This document shows, piece by piece, positions 11,872 to 20,883 of a stretch of 64,000 nt of DNA; the first letter of the stretch is position 1; the number at the start of each line of letters is the position of its first letter. This DNA is from Actinomycetes bacterium (GTDB taxonomy: Bacteria; Planctomycetota; Phycisphaerae; JAACET01), in NCBI GenBank assembly GCA_030614915.1, contig JAUXAG010000002.1, positions 62,001 to 126,000 of the forward strand, given 5' to 3'. The notes beneath the pieces are model-generated. The model ran no database searches, was not told the origin of the DNA, and worked only from the letters and a program-made list of their open reading frames with translations. Position numbers and translations under genes: made by a program.

Positions 11872-13557
11872 TCAGGCATCGGCCCCCAGGGCCTTGCGGA
11901 TTTCGTCCAGCAGTTGATCCACCTTGAAGGGCTTGAACAGCACCGCGGCCAATCCTTCCTTACGGGCCCGCACGATGGAATGGTTCGGGTCGTATCCGAA
12001 CCCCGTCATCAGCATGACCGGCAGATCCGCAGATTTATCCTTTGCCGCCGCGAAGATTTCGTAGCCGTTTTTACCCGGCATCTTGATGTCTGAAATGACC
12101 AGCTCGTAATCATTCTGCTTGATCATCTCCACGGCTTCATTCCCATCTGCCACTGCGTCCACCGCCGAGCCCAGCCGCCGTAGCAAGTCCCCGATGGTCT
12201 GACGAATCATGGGCTCGTCATCAATGACCAGGATTCGCCGACCTTTTAGCCGTTCATCCCGTTCTATTTCGATTCTGGATTTGTCCAGCAGTCCCGGCCG
12301 TTCCTTTGAAACATCCGAGATGGCCTGACGGATGGCCTCGGCGTTGTCTACAATGCTCTGGATTCTCCGTTGCATATCGTCTTGTCCGATGTACTCGTCT
12401 TTCAAGCTGCTCGCTTCGGTGCAGATATCGTTCAAAGGACCGCTGATATCCGCAGCCACGCTGTCGGCCAATTGACCGCTGGCTGCGTAACGCTCTACGA
12501 TCAGTAAATCTAAAATGTTCAAGGCCATGGCCACGTACCGGGCAAAAATCTCTGCCAGTTGCCGGTGATTTTCGCCGAACGCTCCAACCTCGTCGGACTC
12601 CACGTTGAAGGTCCCGATCACCTCGTCGTGCATCCGCAGCGGAACCGCCAGGCAAGACTTGGCCCCCTTCAGACCAGGCAAATATCGATCATCCTGGCTT
12701 ACGTCATGGCAAATATAGCTACGCCCGGCCGCCGCAACATAGCCACTGATCCCCGAGCCCTCGACCGAGGCGAACAGCTCAGCATCCAGGGACAAATCTT
12801 CCCCACCACCGGCAATTACCAGCTCCAGTTTGTTGGTTTTGCGATCCAGCAACCGGATTGAAAAGCATTTGGAGTGCAGCAAATTCTCCGTGAAATGCAC
12901 GATCTTCTCTTCCAGCAGATCCAGACGCTGCTGCATGTTCATCTTTGCCAGTCTCTGGGCGTCCAGCCGAACCAGCTCCCGACCGGCCCGGTCGATGGCA
13001 TCAAGCCCCTGTTGCAGACGTCGAGCCTGAGATTCATCCCAGCTGACCGCCACCACTTGCGCCAAAGCGCCTGTTTCCGTACAAAGTGGAGAAATAATTA
13101 CCTGAAAGAACCGATTGTCCGAAGTAGTCACAGAGAACTTCCGCACTCCAAAGCTGACTTGCTCATCGGGACCAGCCTTGGCTGACTTTTCAGCGAAGTA
13201 TTCATAGGCTTGGCGTGAATGCCGGCAGATCTTTTGAGCTACTTCTTCCGGCCAGCCTCGCATTCGTTGATTGGCCCACAACATCTTGCCGTGGGGGTCC
13301 ACCGTGCAGACCCCCTCTCCCAGGGTATTGAGGATCGTGGTCGCCTGTTGGATACCCGAGGACCGCTCCAGGGGAAGAAAATCAGCCGTCTCCGATATCA
13401 CCGCATCGAACTGTTGGACTCGGATAAGCCCCAACGCCTGCCCGAAGCTCTCCACCGGAACCACCTCGTGTTCGCGGGCCAGTGATTCGATGAAGGCCTC
13501 GCTCTTCGAGGATCTACCTCGCAGCACCAATAATCGCAGCTTGGTATCTTTGCCCAC
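11872..13557 (-). CDS. PAS-GAF sensor with C-terminal receiver domain
   Basis: About 561 residues from the chosen GTG start. Order: a receiver-like N-terminal region (LRLLVLRG, but with no normal phosphorylation DxxMPG), a PAS domain (LNTLGEGVCTVDPHGKMLWA), a GAF domain (GSGISGYVAAAGRSYICHDV through VPLRMHDEVIGTFNVES), a helical linker, and a true receiver (RILVIDDEP, VISDIKMPGKNG, LFKPF). There is no HATPase, so this is not a kinase by itself. It may receive phosphate from a separate kinase and act by binding partners. The longest frame begins at a TTG at 13599, but GTG at 13557 has an AGGAG eight bases before it, so I prefer it. It lies 31 bases downstream of ackA on the same strand and may be cotranscribed. 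Confidence 0.85.
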   Translation of the reverse strand: MGKDTKLRLLVLRGRSSKSEAFIESLAREHEVVPVESFGQALGLIRVQQFDAVISETADFLPLERSSGIQQATTILNTLGEGVCTVDPHGKMLWANQRMRGWPEEVAQKICRHSRQAYEYFAEKSAKAGPDEQVSFGVRKFSVTTSDNRFFQVIISPLCTETGALAQVVAVSWDESQARRLQQGLDAIDRAGRELVRLDAQRLAKMNMQQRLDLLEEKIVHFTENLLHSKCFSIRLLDRKTNKLELVIAGGGEDLSLDAELFASVEGSGISGYVAAAGRSYICHDVSQDDRYLPGLKGAKSCLAVPLRMHDEVIGTFNVESDEVGAFGENHRQLAEIFARYVAMALNILDLLIVERYAASGQLADSVAADISGPLNDICTEASSLKDEYIGQDDMQRRIQSIVDNAEAIRQAISDVSKERPGLLDKSRIEIERDERLKGRRILVIDDEPMIRQTIGDLLRRLGSAVDAVADGNEAVEMIKQNDYELVISDIKMPGKNGYEIFAAAKDKSADLPVMLMTGFGYDPNHSIVRARKEGLAAVLFKPFKVDQLLDEIRKALGADA

Positions 13558-13588
13558 GACTTGAGCTCCTCGAAAATCCCCTTCTAGA

Positions 13589-14788
13589 CTACGATCCAAC
13601 TAACGCCAGGGTCTGCCTGGCTATCAGCAATTCCTCGTTGGTGGGTATCACCAGGATTTTTACCTCACTGTCCGCAGCCGATATCTCTTTCGCTTGGCCT
13701 TGTGCCACCGCCTCGTTGGCCTTGCCATCCAACCGTAATCCAAACCTTTCCAGATTTGCAACAGCCTTGCTACGAACCACAGCTGAGTTTTCGCCGATCC
13801 CCCCCGTGAAAACCAGCCCATCCACCTCACCCAGCAGGGCCATGTAAGCCCCGATGTACTTCTTGAGACGGTGCACGAATATCTCCAGAGCCAGCCGAGC
13901 TCGCTCCTGCCCATCCTCACCGGCCTGGACGATGTCCCGCATATCGTTACTCAGACCCGAAATCCCCAGCAGACCAGAACGATGCTGGAGGGCTTCGTTG
14001 ATTTGTTCCAGACTCATATCACTGTTAGCCGCAAGATGAAAGACTATGGCCGGGTCCATATCTCCGCCGCGGGTGCCCATGACCAGACCTTCGGCGGGGG
14101 TCAGTCCCATACTGTGGTCCACGCTCTTGCCTCTGCGGATAGCCGTGATGCTGCAGCCGTTGCCCAAGTGGGCCGTAATCAGGTTCAGTTCATTCAACGG
14201 CCTGCCGAGCATTTCTGCGGCACTGGCGGCCACGTATTGATGGCTCGTCCCGTGAAAACCATACCGCCGGATTCCGTACTGCTCATACCACTCGTAAGGC
14301 AGAGCATAGATAAAAGCTACTTTCTTGAGCGTACTGTGAAAAGCCGTGTCGAACACCGCCACCTGCACCGCCGAACCCAACGCCATCTGTGCTGCCGTAA
14401 TCCCCGCCAGGTTCGGCCGATTATGCAACGGGGCCAACTGAGCACAATTCTCAATAGCCCGGATGACTTTCGGGTCAATCCGCACGGCCCCGCTGAATTC
14501 CTCCCCGCCATGCACCACCCGATGCCCCACGGCCTTGATCTGCTCGATCCTCTCGATTACGCCGTAGTCCCGATGCACCAGGCTCGCCAGGATCAAGCCC
14601 AGCCCATCCCGGTGATCCTCGGCCGAGCAACTCGGCTGCACCACGGCCCCCTTCGCTTGATGGCACAGGGAAACCTGCTCTGTGCCCAGCCGCTCCAAAA
14701 GTCCCTTGGCCAGCACTGATTCGTCCGCCATGTCGAACAACTGATATTTTATCGACGAGCTGCCGCAGTTAATTGTCAATATTTTCAT
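13589..14788 (-). CDS. ackA: acetate kinase
   Basis: A 399-residue ASKHA-fold kinase, the standard AckA length. The N-terminus MKILTINCGSSSIKYQLFD carries the first signature, and the second reads TAHLGNGCSITAI with the nearby FHGTSH containing the catalytic histidine. MGLTPAEGLVMGTRGGDMDP and FTGGIGENS complete the active site. It interconverts acetyl phosphate plus ADP with acetate plus ATP, giving ATP in acetate-forming fermentation. Its usual partner pta is not adjacent. Acetyl phosphate can also phosphorylate response regulators, a possible link to the downstream receiver protein; this is inference from position. Confidence 0.97.
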   Translation of the reverse strand: MKILTINCGSSSIKYQLFDMADESVLAKGLLERLGTEQVSLCHQAKGAVVQPSCSAEDHRDGLGLILASLVHRDYGVIERIEQIKAVGHRVVHGGEEFSGAVRIDPKVIRAIENCAQLAPLHNRPNLAGITAAQMALGSAVQVAVFDTAFHSTLKKVAFIYALPYEWYEQYGIRRYGFHGTSHQYVAASAAEMLGRPLNELNLITAHLGNGCSITAIRRGKSVDHSMGLTPAEGLVMGTRGGDMDPAIVFHLAANSDMSLEQINEALQHRSGLLGISGLSNDMRDIVQAGEDGQERARLALEIFVHRLKKYIGAYMALLGEVDGLVFTGGIGENSAVVRSKAVANLERFGLRLDGKANEAVAQGQAKEISAADSEVKILVIPTNEELLIARQTLALVGS

Positions 14789-14830
14789 CTCTGCTATGTA
14801 GCTCCACGGCTGGGGGGTCTGCTCTATCAG

Positions 14831-16024
14831 TCAGCGAATAGTCTGGCTTTGTTGGAGGGCCCGCTGGGCTTCAGCCATCTGGTGGGCACTTGGCGCCCGG
14901 CCCGTGCGGATCATCCCCGCGAAACAGTCGAACAGGTAGCTCGCGTCGTGCGGGCCCGGCGAGGCCTCCGGGTGGTACTGCACTGCATATATCGGCCGAT
15001 TACGGTGGGCAATTCCTTCCAAAGTGTTGTCATTCAGATTCAAATGAGTAATTTCCACCTCCTCGCGATTCAGCGACTCGATATCCACCGCGAAACCGTG
15101 ATTCTGCGACGTAATCTCCACCCGACCCGTGCCCACGTTGAGCACCGGATGATTCGCACCTCGGTGACCGAACTTTAGCTTATACGTCTTGCCTCCCAGG
15201 GCCAGCCCCAGCAATTGCATGCCCAGGCAAATCCCGAAGATCGGCAAACCCGTCGCTATCAGTTCCCGCAGAGTCTCAATCGTATAGCTCACCGGCTCCG
15301 GGTCGCCCGGACCGTTGGAGACAAACAGCCCATCCGGCTTTAGCTTGCGGATTTGGTTCGGCCCCGTATCAGCCGCCACCACCGTTACCTCGAATCCCGC
15401 CTCCACCAAGTTGCGTAGGATATTGCGTTTCATCCCGCAATCGATAGCTACCACCTTCAAACCCGTCGGCTCGCCCCGGCTGGCCATGGCAAACTTACTT
15501 TCAAAGCCCTTTGTCCATCGACTCGAAGTCTTCCCCGACACTTCTCGAACCAGGTCCCTACCCAGGAGTCCCGGTGTCTGGCGGGCCATCCGGGCCAGTT
15601 GAGCGTCGTCCAGAATCTCGGTCGAGAGCACTCCGTTCATCACCCCTTGCTCTCGCAACTTTTTAGTCAGGGCCCGAGTGTCAATACCTTCCAGGCCCAC
15701 AACCCCTGTGGCCTTGAGATAATCTTCCAGGCTCTGCTCGGCCCGGAAGTTGCTCACCCTGCTGGAAAGCTCCCGCACGATCAGCCCTTCCACGTAGGGC
15801 CTGTCCGACTCCACATCCTCGGCGTTTACCCCGTAATTACCGATCTGCGGATAGGTCATAGTTACTATCTGCCCTGCATAGGACGGGTCGGTGAGAATCT
15901 CCTGATAGCCGGCCATGGAAGTGTTGAAGACCACTTCGGCACTGTGTGTGCCGTCTGCCCCGAAGGCTGTACCTGTGTATACCGTCCCATCCTCAAGGGC
16001 CAGTTTAGCCGGGCGTGATTTCAT
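14831..16024 (-). CDS. carA: carbamoyl-phosphate synthase small (glutaminase) subunit
   Basis: A 397-residue protein with the CarA N-terminal domain (LALEDGTVYTGTAFGADG, FNTSMAGYQEILTDPSYAGQ). The C-terminal class I glutamine amidotransferase domain has FGICLGMQLLGLALGG, containing the nucleophilic cysteine, and VQYHPEASPGPHDA, containing the catalytic His and Glu. It releases ammonia from glutamine for CarB in arginine and pyrimidine synthesis. CarB is not within the window downstream; the next gene on the strand, ackA, begins 42 bases after the carA stop, so carA-ackA may be one transcript. The ATG start matches the family. Confidence 0.97.
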   Translation of the reverse strand: MKSRPAKLALEDGTVYTGTAFGADGTHSAEVVFNTSMAGYQEILTDPSYAGQIVTMTYPQIGNYGVNAEDVESDRPYVEGLIVRELSSRVSNFRAEQSLEDYLKATGVVGLEGIDTRALTKKLREQGVMNGVLSTEILDDAQLARMARQTPGLLGRDLVREVSGKTSSRWTKGFESKFAMASRGEPTGLKVVAIDCGMKRNILRNLVEAGFEVTVVAADTGPNQIRKLKPDGLFVSNGPGDPEPVSYTIETLRELIATGLPIFGICLGMQLLGLALGGKTYKLKFGHRGANHPVLNVGTGRVEITSQNHGFAVDIESLNREEVEITHLNLNDNTLEGIAHRNRPIYAVQYHPEASPGPHDASYLFDCFAGMIRTGRAPSAHQMAEAQRALQQSQTIR

Positions 16025-16234
16025 GCTGATTTCACCTCAACGCTTTTAGACCGTCCAGTACGTCTGGGGCACACTCTCGGGCTGGTTGGGGGTGTTTTTG
16101 GATGACTGCTTTGGTCAAGTAGCTTCCTCGACCGGCCGATAAGCCTTTCAGAGGCTGTGGGACTCCGTCTGTGCTCTGAGCCTTACGGTCTGTGCCGTTT
16201 TCGGCTCGAACACGGACCGGACAGCCTTACACGC

Positions 16235-16274
16235 GAGGGTTTGGGCGTTGGGCAAGCTCAAACCCTCCTTTTTG
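16235..16274 (+). terminator. hairpin with T-run between carA and SH3-domain gene
   Basis: GAGGGTTTG (16235-16243) pairs perfectly with CAAACCCTC (16259-16267) across a 15-base loop, followed by CTTTTTG. The T-run lies on the plus-strand side while both flanking genes run on the minus strand. It therefore does not terminate the SH3 gene in the usual way. It may be a structural repeat or act on antisense transcription. Confidence 0.35.
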
Positions 16275-16309
16275 CGCTCCAGGGCCGGATAACCGTATTC
16301 CTGAGTCCT

Positions 16310-17542
16310 CTAGCTGTCGTCGCTCAGAATCTTGTTAACCACTACCAAGTCCAGTCGCACCCGCAGGTCGAACACCGCCGGGCCGGAAATGGTTACAATC
16401 TTACCCTCTTTACTCTTGAGCGACTCACCGCTTACCACACCCGGAAGCAGGTAGCAGATATTCTTGCCTGTAAATGGATCCACCATCCGCCAGCGCTCCA
16501 TCCCCCGGCTGCGGAAAACGTAAGAGGCTGTCAGTCGGCCGGTGGCCTCTCTGAGCTTTTCCTCGGCTGTGCCGCCGGCAGTGGCGTAGGTTTTCACCAG
16601 CTTTTGCATACGTCTCTGGGACTCTTCGTAGCTCTCCTTGATGTTCGCTGATCTTTCCAGTGCCGCCTGAATATCCATGTGTCGCCGAATTTCCTTGATT
16701 CGGCCCTGGGTCAGTTCTGCAATTGACTCAGACTTGGTCTTGGCCGAAAGACCCATGTATTTGGCCAGATGCTCCGCCAACTGGCGTTGGGCCACCGGGC
16801 GACGCATCTCGATTCTCAAAGCTTCGTCCAGGTTCTTCAGCTCGGTCCGATCCGCAGACTTAGCCACCTTTAGGGATTCTGGAATCTTCAAAACATCTTC
16901 GATATCCGGAACAGTCGGAATTTCTACAATATCTTCAGGTCTGACCGCGGGCTGACCTTTGTAGGGCTTGACATACCCCACGTATTGGGCCGAAACCCAG
17001 AGAAATGCCTTTCCCCTCGGCGGCTTGATTTTGTAGAAGCTGAGCTTTTCGCCGGCAACCTCCGAAGTAACCTGCCCCAGAATGCGGACCTGGTCGCCTT
17101 TGTTCAGTTTGCACTGAACCTGGTAGTTTTGTTTGGACTCACTCGCTCCTGCCCTGACCCGCACCACTGAGCCGGTTACCACGCCCTGGTCGCTTGCGGA
17201 TTTCTCCACGTACTTCGCCGCGATCAGACTAAAAGCTCCCTTGGGCGGATCGATCTTGAGCCAGCCGGACCGTTCTTGGTGCACCACCACTTTGCTGCCT
17301 TGGGAAAGTGTCTCGCAGACATAATAGTTCAATCCAGGCCCGGCCCGCACCCGAACCCTCTCGGCACTGACTTGACCTTCTGCCGGGTATGTTATCTTCT
17401 CGCCTTTGGGCCAGCCGCCTGCCGACGCTTTTGTCGTTTTTGCTGTGGGCTGTCCGTGGGCAACTGTCCCACACAGCAGCACTACTGTGCCTAAGGCTAC
17501 CACCAGACTCCCGGCAACGCCGCCAATTCTATTTCTGCCCAT
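16310..17542 (-). CDS. exported protein with two bacterial SH3-like domains
   Basis: A 410-residue protein with a signal peptide (residues 1-31: basic start, hydrophobic core LVVALGTVVLLCG, likely cleavage after AHG). Two SH3b-type repeats follow: one near 52-112 with SAERVRVRAGPGLNYYVCE, the other near 118-195 with GSVVRVRAGASESKQNYQVQ. The remaining 215 residues are mostly helical and charged, with no known domain. Bacterial SH3 domains commonly bind cell-wall or protein ligands, so a periplasmic role is likely; the actual function is unknown. It is separated from carA by 285 bases and appears to be its own unit. Confidence 0.7.
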   Translation of the reverse strand: MGRNRIGGVAGSLVVALGTVVLLCGTVAHGQPTAKTTKASAGGWPKGEKITYPAEGQVSAERVRVRAGPGLNYYVCETLSQGSKVVVHQERSGWLKIDPPKGAFSLIAAKYVEKSASDQGVVTGSVVRVRAGASESKQNYQVQCKLNKGDQVRILGQVTSEVAGEKLSFYKIKPPRGKAFLWVSAQYVGYVKPYKGQPAVRPEDIVEIPTVPDIEDVLKIPESLKVAKSADRTELKNLDEALRIEMRRPVAQRQLAEHLAKYMGLSAKTKSESIAELTQGRIKEIRRHMDIQAALERSANIKESYEESQRRMQKLVKTYATAGGTAEEKLREATGRLTASYVFRSRGMERWRMVDPFTGKNICYLLPGVVSGESLKSKEGKIVTISGPAVFDLRVRLDLVVVNKILSDDS

Positions 17543-17788
17543 GGTATTTCTCCGCCTGAGATTTTTCTTGCCGAGCTGGATAGCTTTCGCTTTTGCTGAG
17601 CCTATCGCTTGGGCCAGCTCCTGTCAAGTCCCTTCCATCTGCTTGGGGGCGCTCGCCTGGCTCAGCCACAAACGCCGCGCCCAACTGGCCCCAGCCTGTA
17701 AAAAACCACCTGGACTGGGCCAATCTGAGCCGATAAACTACCAGCCGGTTGTGACTAACAAATCCAAGCAGAGCACTAGGAGGTAATG

Positions 17789-18964
17789 ATGATACGCATT
17801 TCCAAGCGAGCGGCGAATATCGCCGCCTCGGCTACTTTGGCGGTCTCGGCCAAGGCCAAACAAATGAAGGCTGAAGGGATCGATGTGGTCAGTTTCGGGG
17901 CCGGCGAACCGGACTTTGACACCCCGGGCTTTATCAAAGACGCCGCCAAAGAAGGCCTGGATAAAGGCCTGACCAAATATACCGCGGCCAGCGGTGCGCC
18001 AGAACTGAAGAAGGCCATTGCTGAGAAGCTGCGGCGTCAGAACGGATTGGATTATGAGCCGAGCCAAGTGGTAATCAGTTGCGGCGGCAAACACGCCTTG
18101 TACGGTGCCTTTCAAGTGCTCGTCGAACCCGGTGACGAGGTCCTCCTGCCTTCGCCCTACTGGGTGAGCTACCGGGAGCAAATCAAATTGGCCGGCGGCA
18201 AAGTGGTCGAGCTGCGAGGCCAAGAAGAAAATGATTTCAAGCTAAAGCCCGAGCAGATCGTCCAGGCTATCAACGAGCGCAGCAAAGTACTGGTGCTCAA
18301 CTCGCCCAGTAATCCGGGCGGTTTCGCTTACACGCCGGATGAGCTAAAAGCCATCGCCAAAGCTGTGGTCGATGAAGACATCATCGTTTTTTCCGACGAG
18401 ATTTATGAAAACCTCGTCTATGGAGGCCAGAAGTTTGTCAGCTTTGCCACCTTAGCTAATGGATTAATTGAAAAGACTGTAACCTTCAATAGCCTGTCTA
18501 AAACCTACGCGATGACCGGCTGGCGGCTCGGCTACGCGGCCGGCCCTCAGGAAATTATCTCCGCCATGGGACGCCTCCAAAGCCACGAAACCTCCAATCC
18601 GGTAACCTTCTGTATGTACGCAGCCATAGCCGCTCTGCAGGGCGACCAGAGTTGCGTAGGGCAAATGCGCGACGAGTTCGCCAAGCGAGGCCAACACATG
18701 TGGCAGCGTCTCAACGCTATAAAGGGCATAAGCTGCATCAAGCCCGTCGGGGCCTTTTATTGTTTTCCCAATGTTTCCGACTGCTATGAGAAACTCGGCG
18801 TCAATGACTCAGTCGCCTTTGCCGACGCTGTGCTGGATAAGATCAATGTAGCTCTGGTGCCCGGCATAGCCTTCGGCTGGGATACCCACGTCCGCCTGTG
18901 CTTTGCCACCAGTACCGAGCAAATCGACAAGGGCTTAGATAGGCTGGAAAAACTTTTAAGCTAA
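17789..18964 (+). CDS. aspC: PLP-dependent aminotransferase, aspartate aminotransferase type
   Basis: A 391-residue fold-type I aminotransferase of subgroup I-gamma. The N-terminal region has VVSFGAGEPDFDTP, the middle has NSPSNPGGFAY, and the PLP lysine is K238 in SLSKTYAMTGWRLGY. The end has VRLCFATS with the substrate-binding arginine. Enzymes of this type transfer the amino group between aspartate and 2-oxoglutarate; some also act on other amino acids. An ATG occurs at 17786 as well, but AGGAGGT ends only one base before it, so the second ATG at 17789 has the better spacing. It is immediately followed by the remnant resembling the quinolinate synthase end. Confidence 0.93.
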   Translation: MIRISKRAANIAASATLAVSAKAKQMKAEGIDVVSFGAGEPDFDTPGFIKDAAKEGLDKGLTKYTAASGAPELKKAIAEKLRRQNGLDYEPSQVVISCGGKHALYGAFQVLVEPGDEVLLPSPYWVSYREQIKLAGGKVVELRGQEENDFKLKPEQIVQAINERSKVLVLNSPSNPGGFAYTPDELKAIAKAVVDEDIIVFSDEIYENLVYGGQKFVSFATLANGLIEKTVTFNSLSKTYAMTGWRLGYAAGPQEIISAMGRLQSHETSNPVTFCMYAAIAALQGDQSCVGQMRDEFAKRGQHMWQRLNAIKGISCIKPVGAFYCFPNVSDCYEKLGVNDSVAFADAVLDKINVALVPGIAFGWDTHVRLCFATSTEQIDKGLDRLEKLLS

Positions 18965-19069
18965 GAAGAAGACTTGGCCATGAGGAAAGTCATCAACCGC
19001 ATCCAGGTTGATTCTGCCACCGCCGCCGACGCCAGACTGGCGCTGGAACGAATGCTGGAAATCAAATAG
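18965..19069 (+). pseudogene. possible 3' remnant of quinolinate synthase (nadA)
   Basis: In frame directly after the aminotransferase stop there are 34 codons ending in a TAG at 19067. The segment reads EEDLAMRKVINRIQVD followed by a tail with ARLALERMLEI. This strongly recalls the C-terminus of NadA proteins (valine-rich turn, then xxPLERMLxL), but the rest of NadA is missing. It may also be translated from ATG 18980 as a 29-residue peptide. The interpretation as a deletion remnant is inference; the restriction-modification genes begin 26 bases downstream, which suggests a past rearrangement here. Confidence 0.35.
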
Positions 19070-19094
19070 CCTTCTGCTATAATAAGCCACCAGA

Positions 19095-19973
19095 ATGAGC
19101 GACAACCAAATCTACTATGGCGATAATCTGGATATTCTGCCAGGCCTTCGCGACGGTTCGGTCAATCTGATCTACATTGACCCGCCGTTTAACACCGGTA
19201 AGGTCCAGGAACGCACACAAATACGAACCATCCGTGACGAGACCAATGGAGATCGTGTCGGCTTCCAAGGGAGAAAGTACAGGACCGAGACTGTGGGCAC
19301 GAAGGGTTTCGCCGACTCTTTCGACGACTTTATAGACTTTCTTAAGCCCCGGATTTTGGAGGCCTATAGAATCCTTTCAGAAAACGGCTCGTTTTTCTTG
19401 CATATCGACTATCGCGAAGTTCATTACTGTAGACTGTTGCTGGACCGGATCTTTGGCCGCGATTGTTTCATGAATGAAATTATCTGGGCCTACGACTACG
19501 GGGCCCGTTCAAAGAAACGCTGGCCGGCGAAGCACGACAATATTCTTTGGTATGCCAAAGATCCCAAGAACTACACGTTCAACTTCGACGAGATGGATCG
19601 TATTCCATATATGGCTCCTGGACTTGTCGGCCAGAAGAAGGCTGATCGGGGTAAGACGCCTACGGACGTCTGGTGGCACACCATTGTGCCGACTAATGGT
19701 AAAGAGAAAACGGGCTACCCGACGCAAAAGCCCTTAGGCCTTATCACCCGAATCGTAAAGGTGCACTCTAAACACGACGATCTTCTTCTAGATTTCTTCG
19801 CTGGGGCGGGCACACTCGGTGAGGCGGCTGCCAGAGAAGGCCGAAGGTTTGTTTTGATTGACAAGAATTCCGAAGCTGTGCAAATTATGGCCCGTAGGTT
19901 ATCCTTTGCTAAACCCAAGTGCGTAAACTTTGAACCATCACACATGCCTGCAGCCGAAGCGACGCTCTTTTGA
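19095..19973 (+). CDS. site-specific DNA methyltransferase (N6-adenine/N4-cytosine, beta-class order)
   Basis: A 292-residue methylase. The catalytic motif IV IYIDPPFNTG (D29-F32) comes near the N-terminus. The AdoMet-binding motif I DFFAGAGTLGEAA (from D233) is near the C-terminus, preceded by TGYPTQKPLGL. This order (motif IV before motif I) defines the beta class of amino-methyltransferases, and DPPF favours adenine-N6. The middle, about 60-200, would include the target-recognition region; the recognition sequence cannot be read from it. The next gene, a PD-(D/E)xK nuclease, starts 14 bases after the stop, so the pair is a type II-like restriction-modification system. Codon use is less C-rich than the neighbours, suggesting acquisition. 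Confidence 0.93.
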   Translation: MSDNQIYYGDNLDILPGLRDGSVNLIYIDPPFNTGKVQERTQIRTIRDETNGDRVGFQGRKYRTETVGTKGFADSFDDFIDFLKPRILEAYRILSENGSFFLHIDYREVHYCRLLLDRIFGRDCFMNEIIWAYDYGARSKKRWPAKHDNILWYAKDPKNYTFNFDEMDRIPYMAPGLVGQKKADRGKTPTDVWWHTIVPTNGKEKTGYPTQKPLGLITRIVKVHSKHDDLLLDFFAGAGTLGEAAAREGRRFVLIDKNSEAVQIMARRLSFAKPKCVNFEPSHMPAAEATLF

Positions 19974-19987
19974 GAGTTGGACCAAAC

Positions 19988-20533
19988 ATGGCAAGAGAAA
20001 TACGCGATCCTGATATTCAAATTCTGGCTGGTATCTCCTCCTCCCTCCGTGCAGATTATGTCTCTGATGACTTACAGTGGGAGGGAAGTCCATTCGCATG
20101 GATAAAGACGAAACCTTCAAGGCAACGGGGAGCTATAGGGGAAAAACTCATTGCAGGCTGGTGCGCGGCAAGAGAATTTGATGTGACGAAGGCTCCGGAC
20201 TCAGAGTGTGACAGATTGATTGAAGGACTGCGTGTTGAGATTAAGTTCTCGACTCTCTGGAAGAATGGCCGTTATAAATTTCAGCAGTTGCGCGACCAGA
20301 ACTACAAATTTGTCATTTGCCTTGGGGTAAGCCCGTTCGACGCGCACTGTTGGGTTATTCCAAAGGATATCGCCTGGGATCATTCCATCCCGCAGCACGG
20401 AGGCCGAAGAGGATCGGATACTCACTGGCTTGATGTGAGTCCGAACAATGTCGAAGGTTGGCTAGCCAAGTACGGAGGTACATTGTCCCAGGCACATACG
20501 AGCCTTCGCCAGATAATACTCAAGCGCCAATGA
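19988..20533 (+). CDS. probable type II restriction endonuclease, PD-(D/E)xK fold
   Basis: A 181-residue protein from ATG 19988 (an alternative TTG at 19970 overlaps the methylase stop). It has GAIGEKLIAGW, whose glutamate can serve as the upstream helix residue. This is followed by SECDRLIEGLRVEIKFS, giving the D...ExK metal site (D75 or D71, E84, K86). A conserved lysine-rich turn and LRDQNYKFVICLG follow. I cannot assign it to a named enzyme. Gene order and the catalytic motif together make a cognate nuclease for the upstream methylase likely. The DNA is somewhat AT-richer than the neighbours, which fits horizontal transfer. Confidence 0.75.
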   Translation: MAREIRDPDIQILAGISSSLRADYVSDDLQWEGSPFAWIKTKPSRQRGAIGEKLIAGWCAAREFDVTKAPDSECDRLIEGLRVEIKFSTLWKNGRYKFQQLRDQNYKFVICLGVSPFDAHCWVIPKDIAWDHSIPQHGGRRGSDTHWLDVSPNNVEGWLAKYGGTLSQAHTSLRQIILKRQ

Positions 20534-20621
20534 CAAACTAGCCCTGTTGGGAAACACAGATCTGCAAGCGGAAGGACTGCATATCTTCGGCCTCATGTGT
20601 ATATGAAGAAAAACCTCCAAA

Positions 20622-20704
20622 TGGGTAGGGCAGGATTTGAACCTGCGTAGGCTTACGCCAACGGGTTTACAGCCCGTCCCCTTTAGCCACTCGGGCACCT
20701 ACCC
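20622..20704 (-). tRNA. tRNA-Tyr (anticodon GTA)
   Basis: The minus strand folds into a class II tRNA. The acceptor stem GGGTAGG (5' end at 20704) pairs with CCTACCC, with discriminator A at 20622. The anticodon arm CGGGC-TGTAAAC-CCG gives anticodon GTA, there is a long variable arm, and the T arm has GGTTCAAATCC. The 3' CCA is not encoded. Its 3' end faces the restriction-modification genes, but no duplicate of the tRNA end was found at their far side. Confidence 0.95.
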
Positions 20705-20883
20705 AAAAAACTCGCTTACCTCACCAACAATATTAGCCAAATGCCGTCTTGCCGTCAAGCAATATTGGCCAAGCCCTCACCGACTTCGGCCAGTACAGCA
20801 AGTACGATCTCGAAGGCATGTTCAGCATCGGCGAGGAATAGTTCACCCTTGTCCCGCCCCGTCCCACGCACAACTCTGGCAGC

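Noticed and set aside
19070-20704. tRNA-Tyr as the attachment site of an element carrying the restriction-modification genes
   Set aside because: No copy of the tRNA 3' end was found on the far side of the genes, and there is no integrase.
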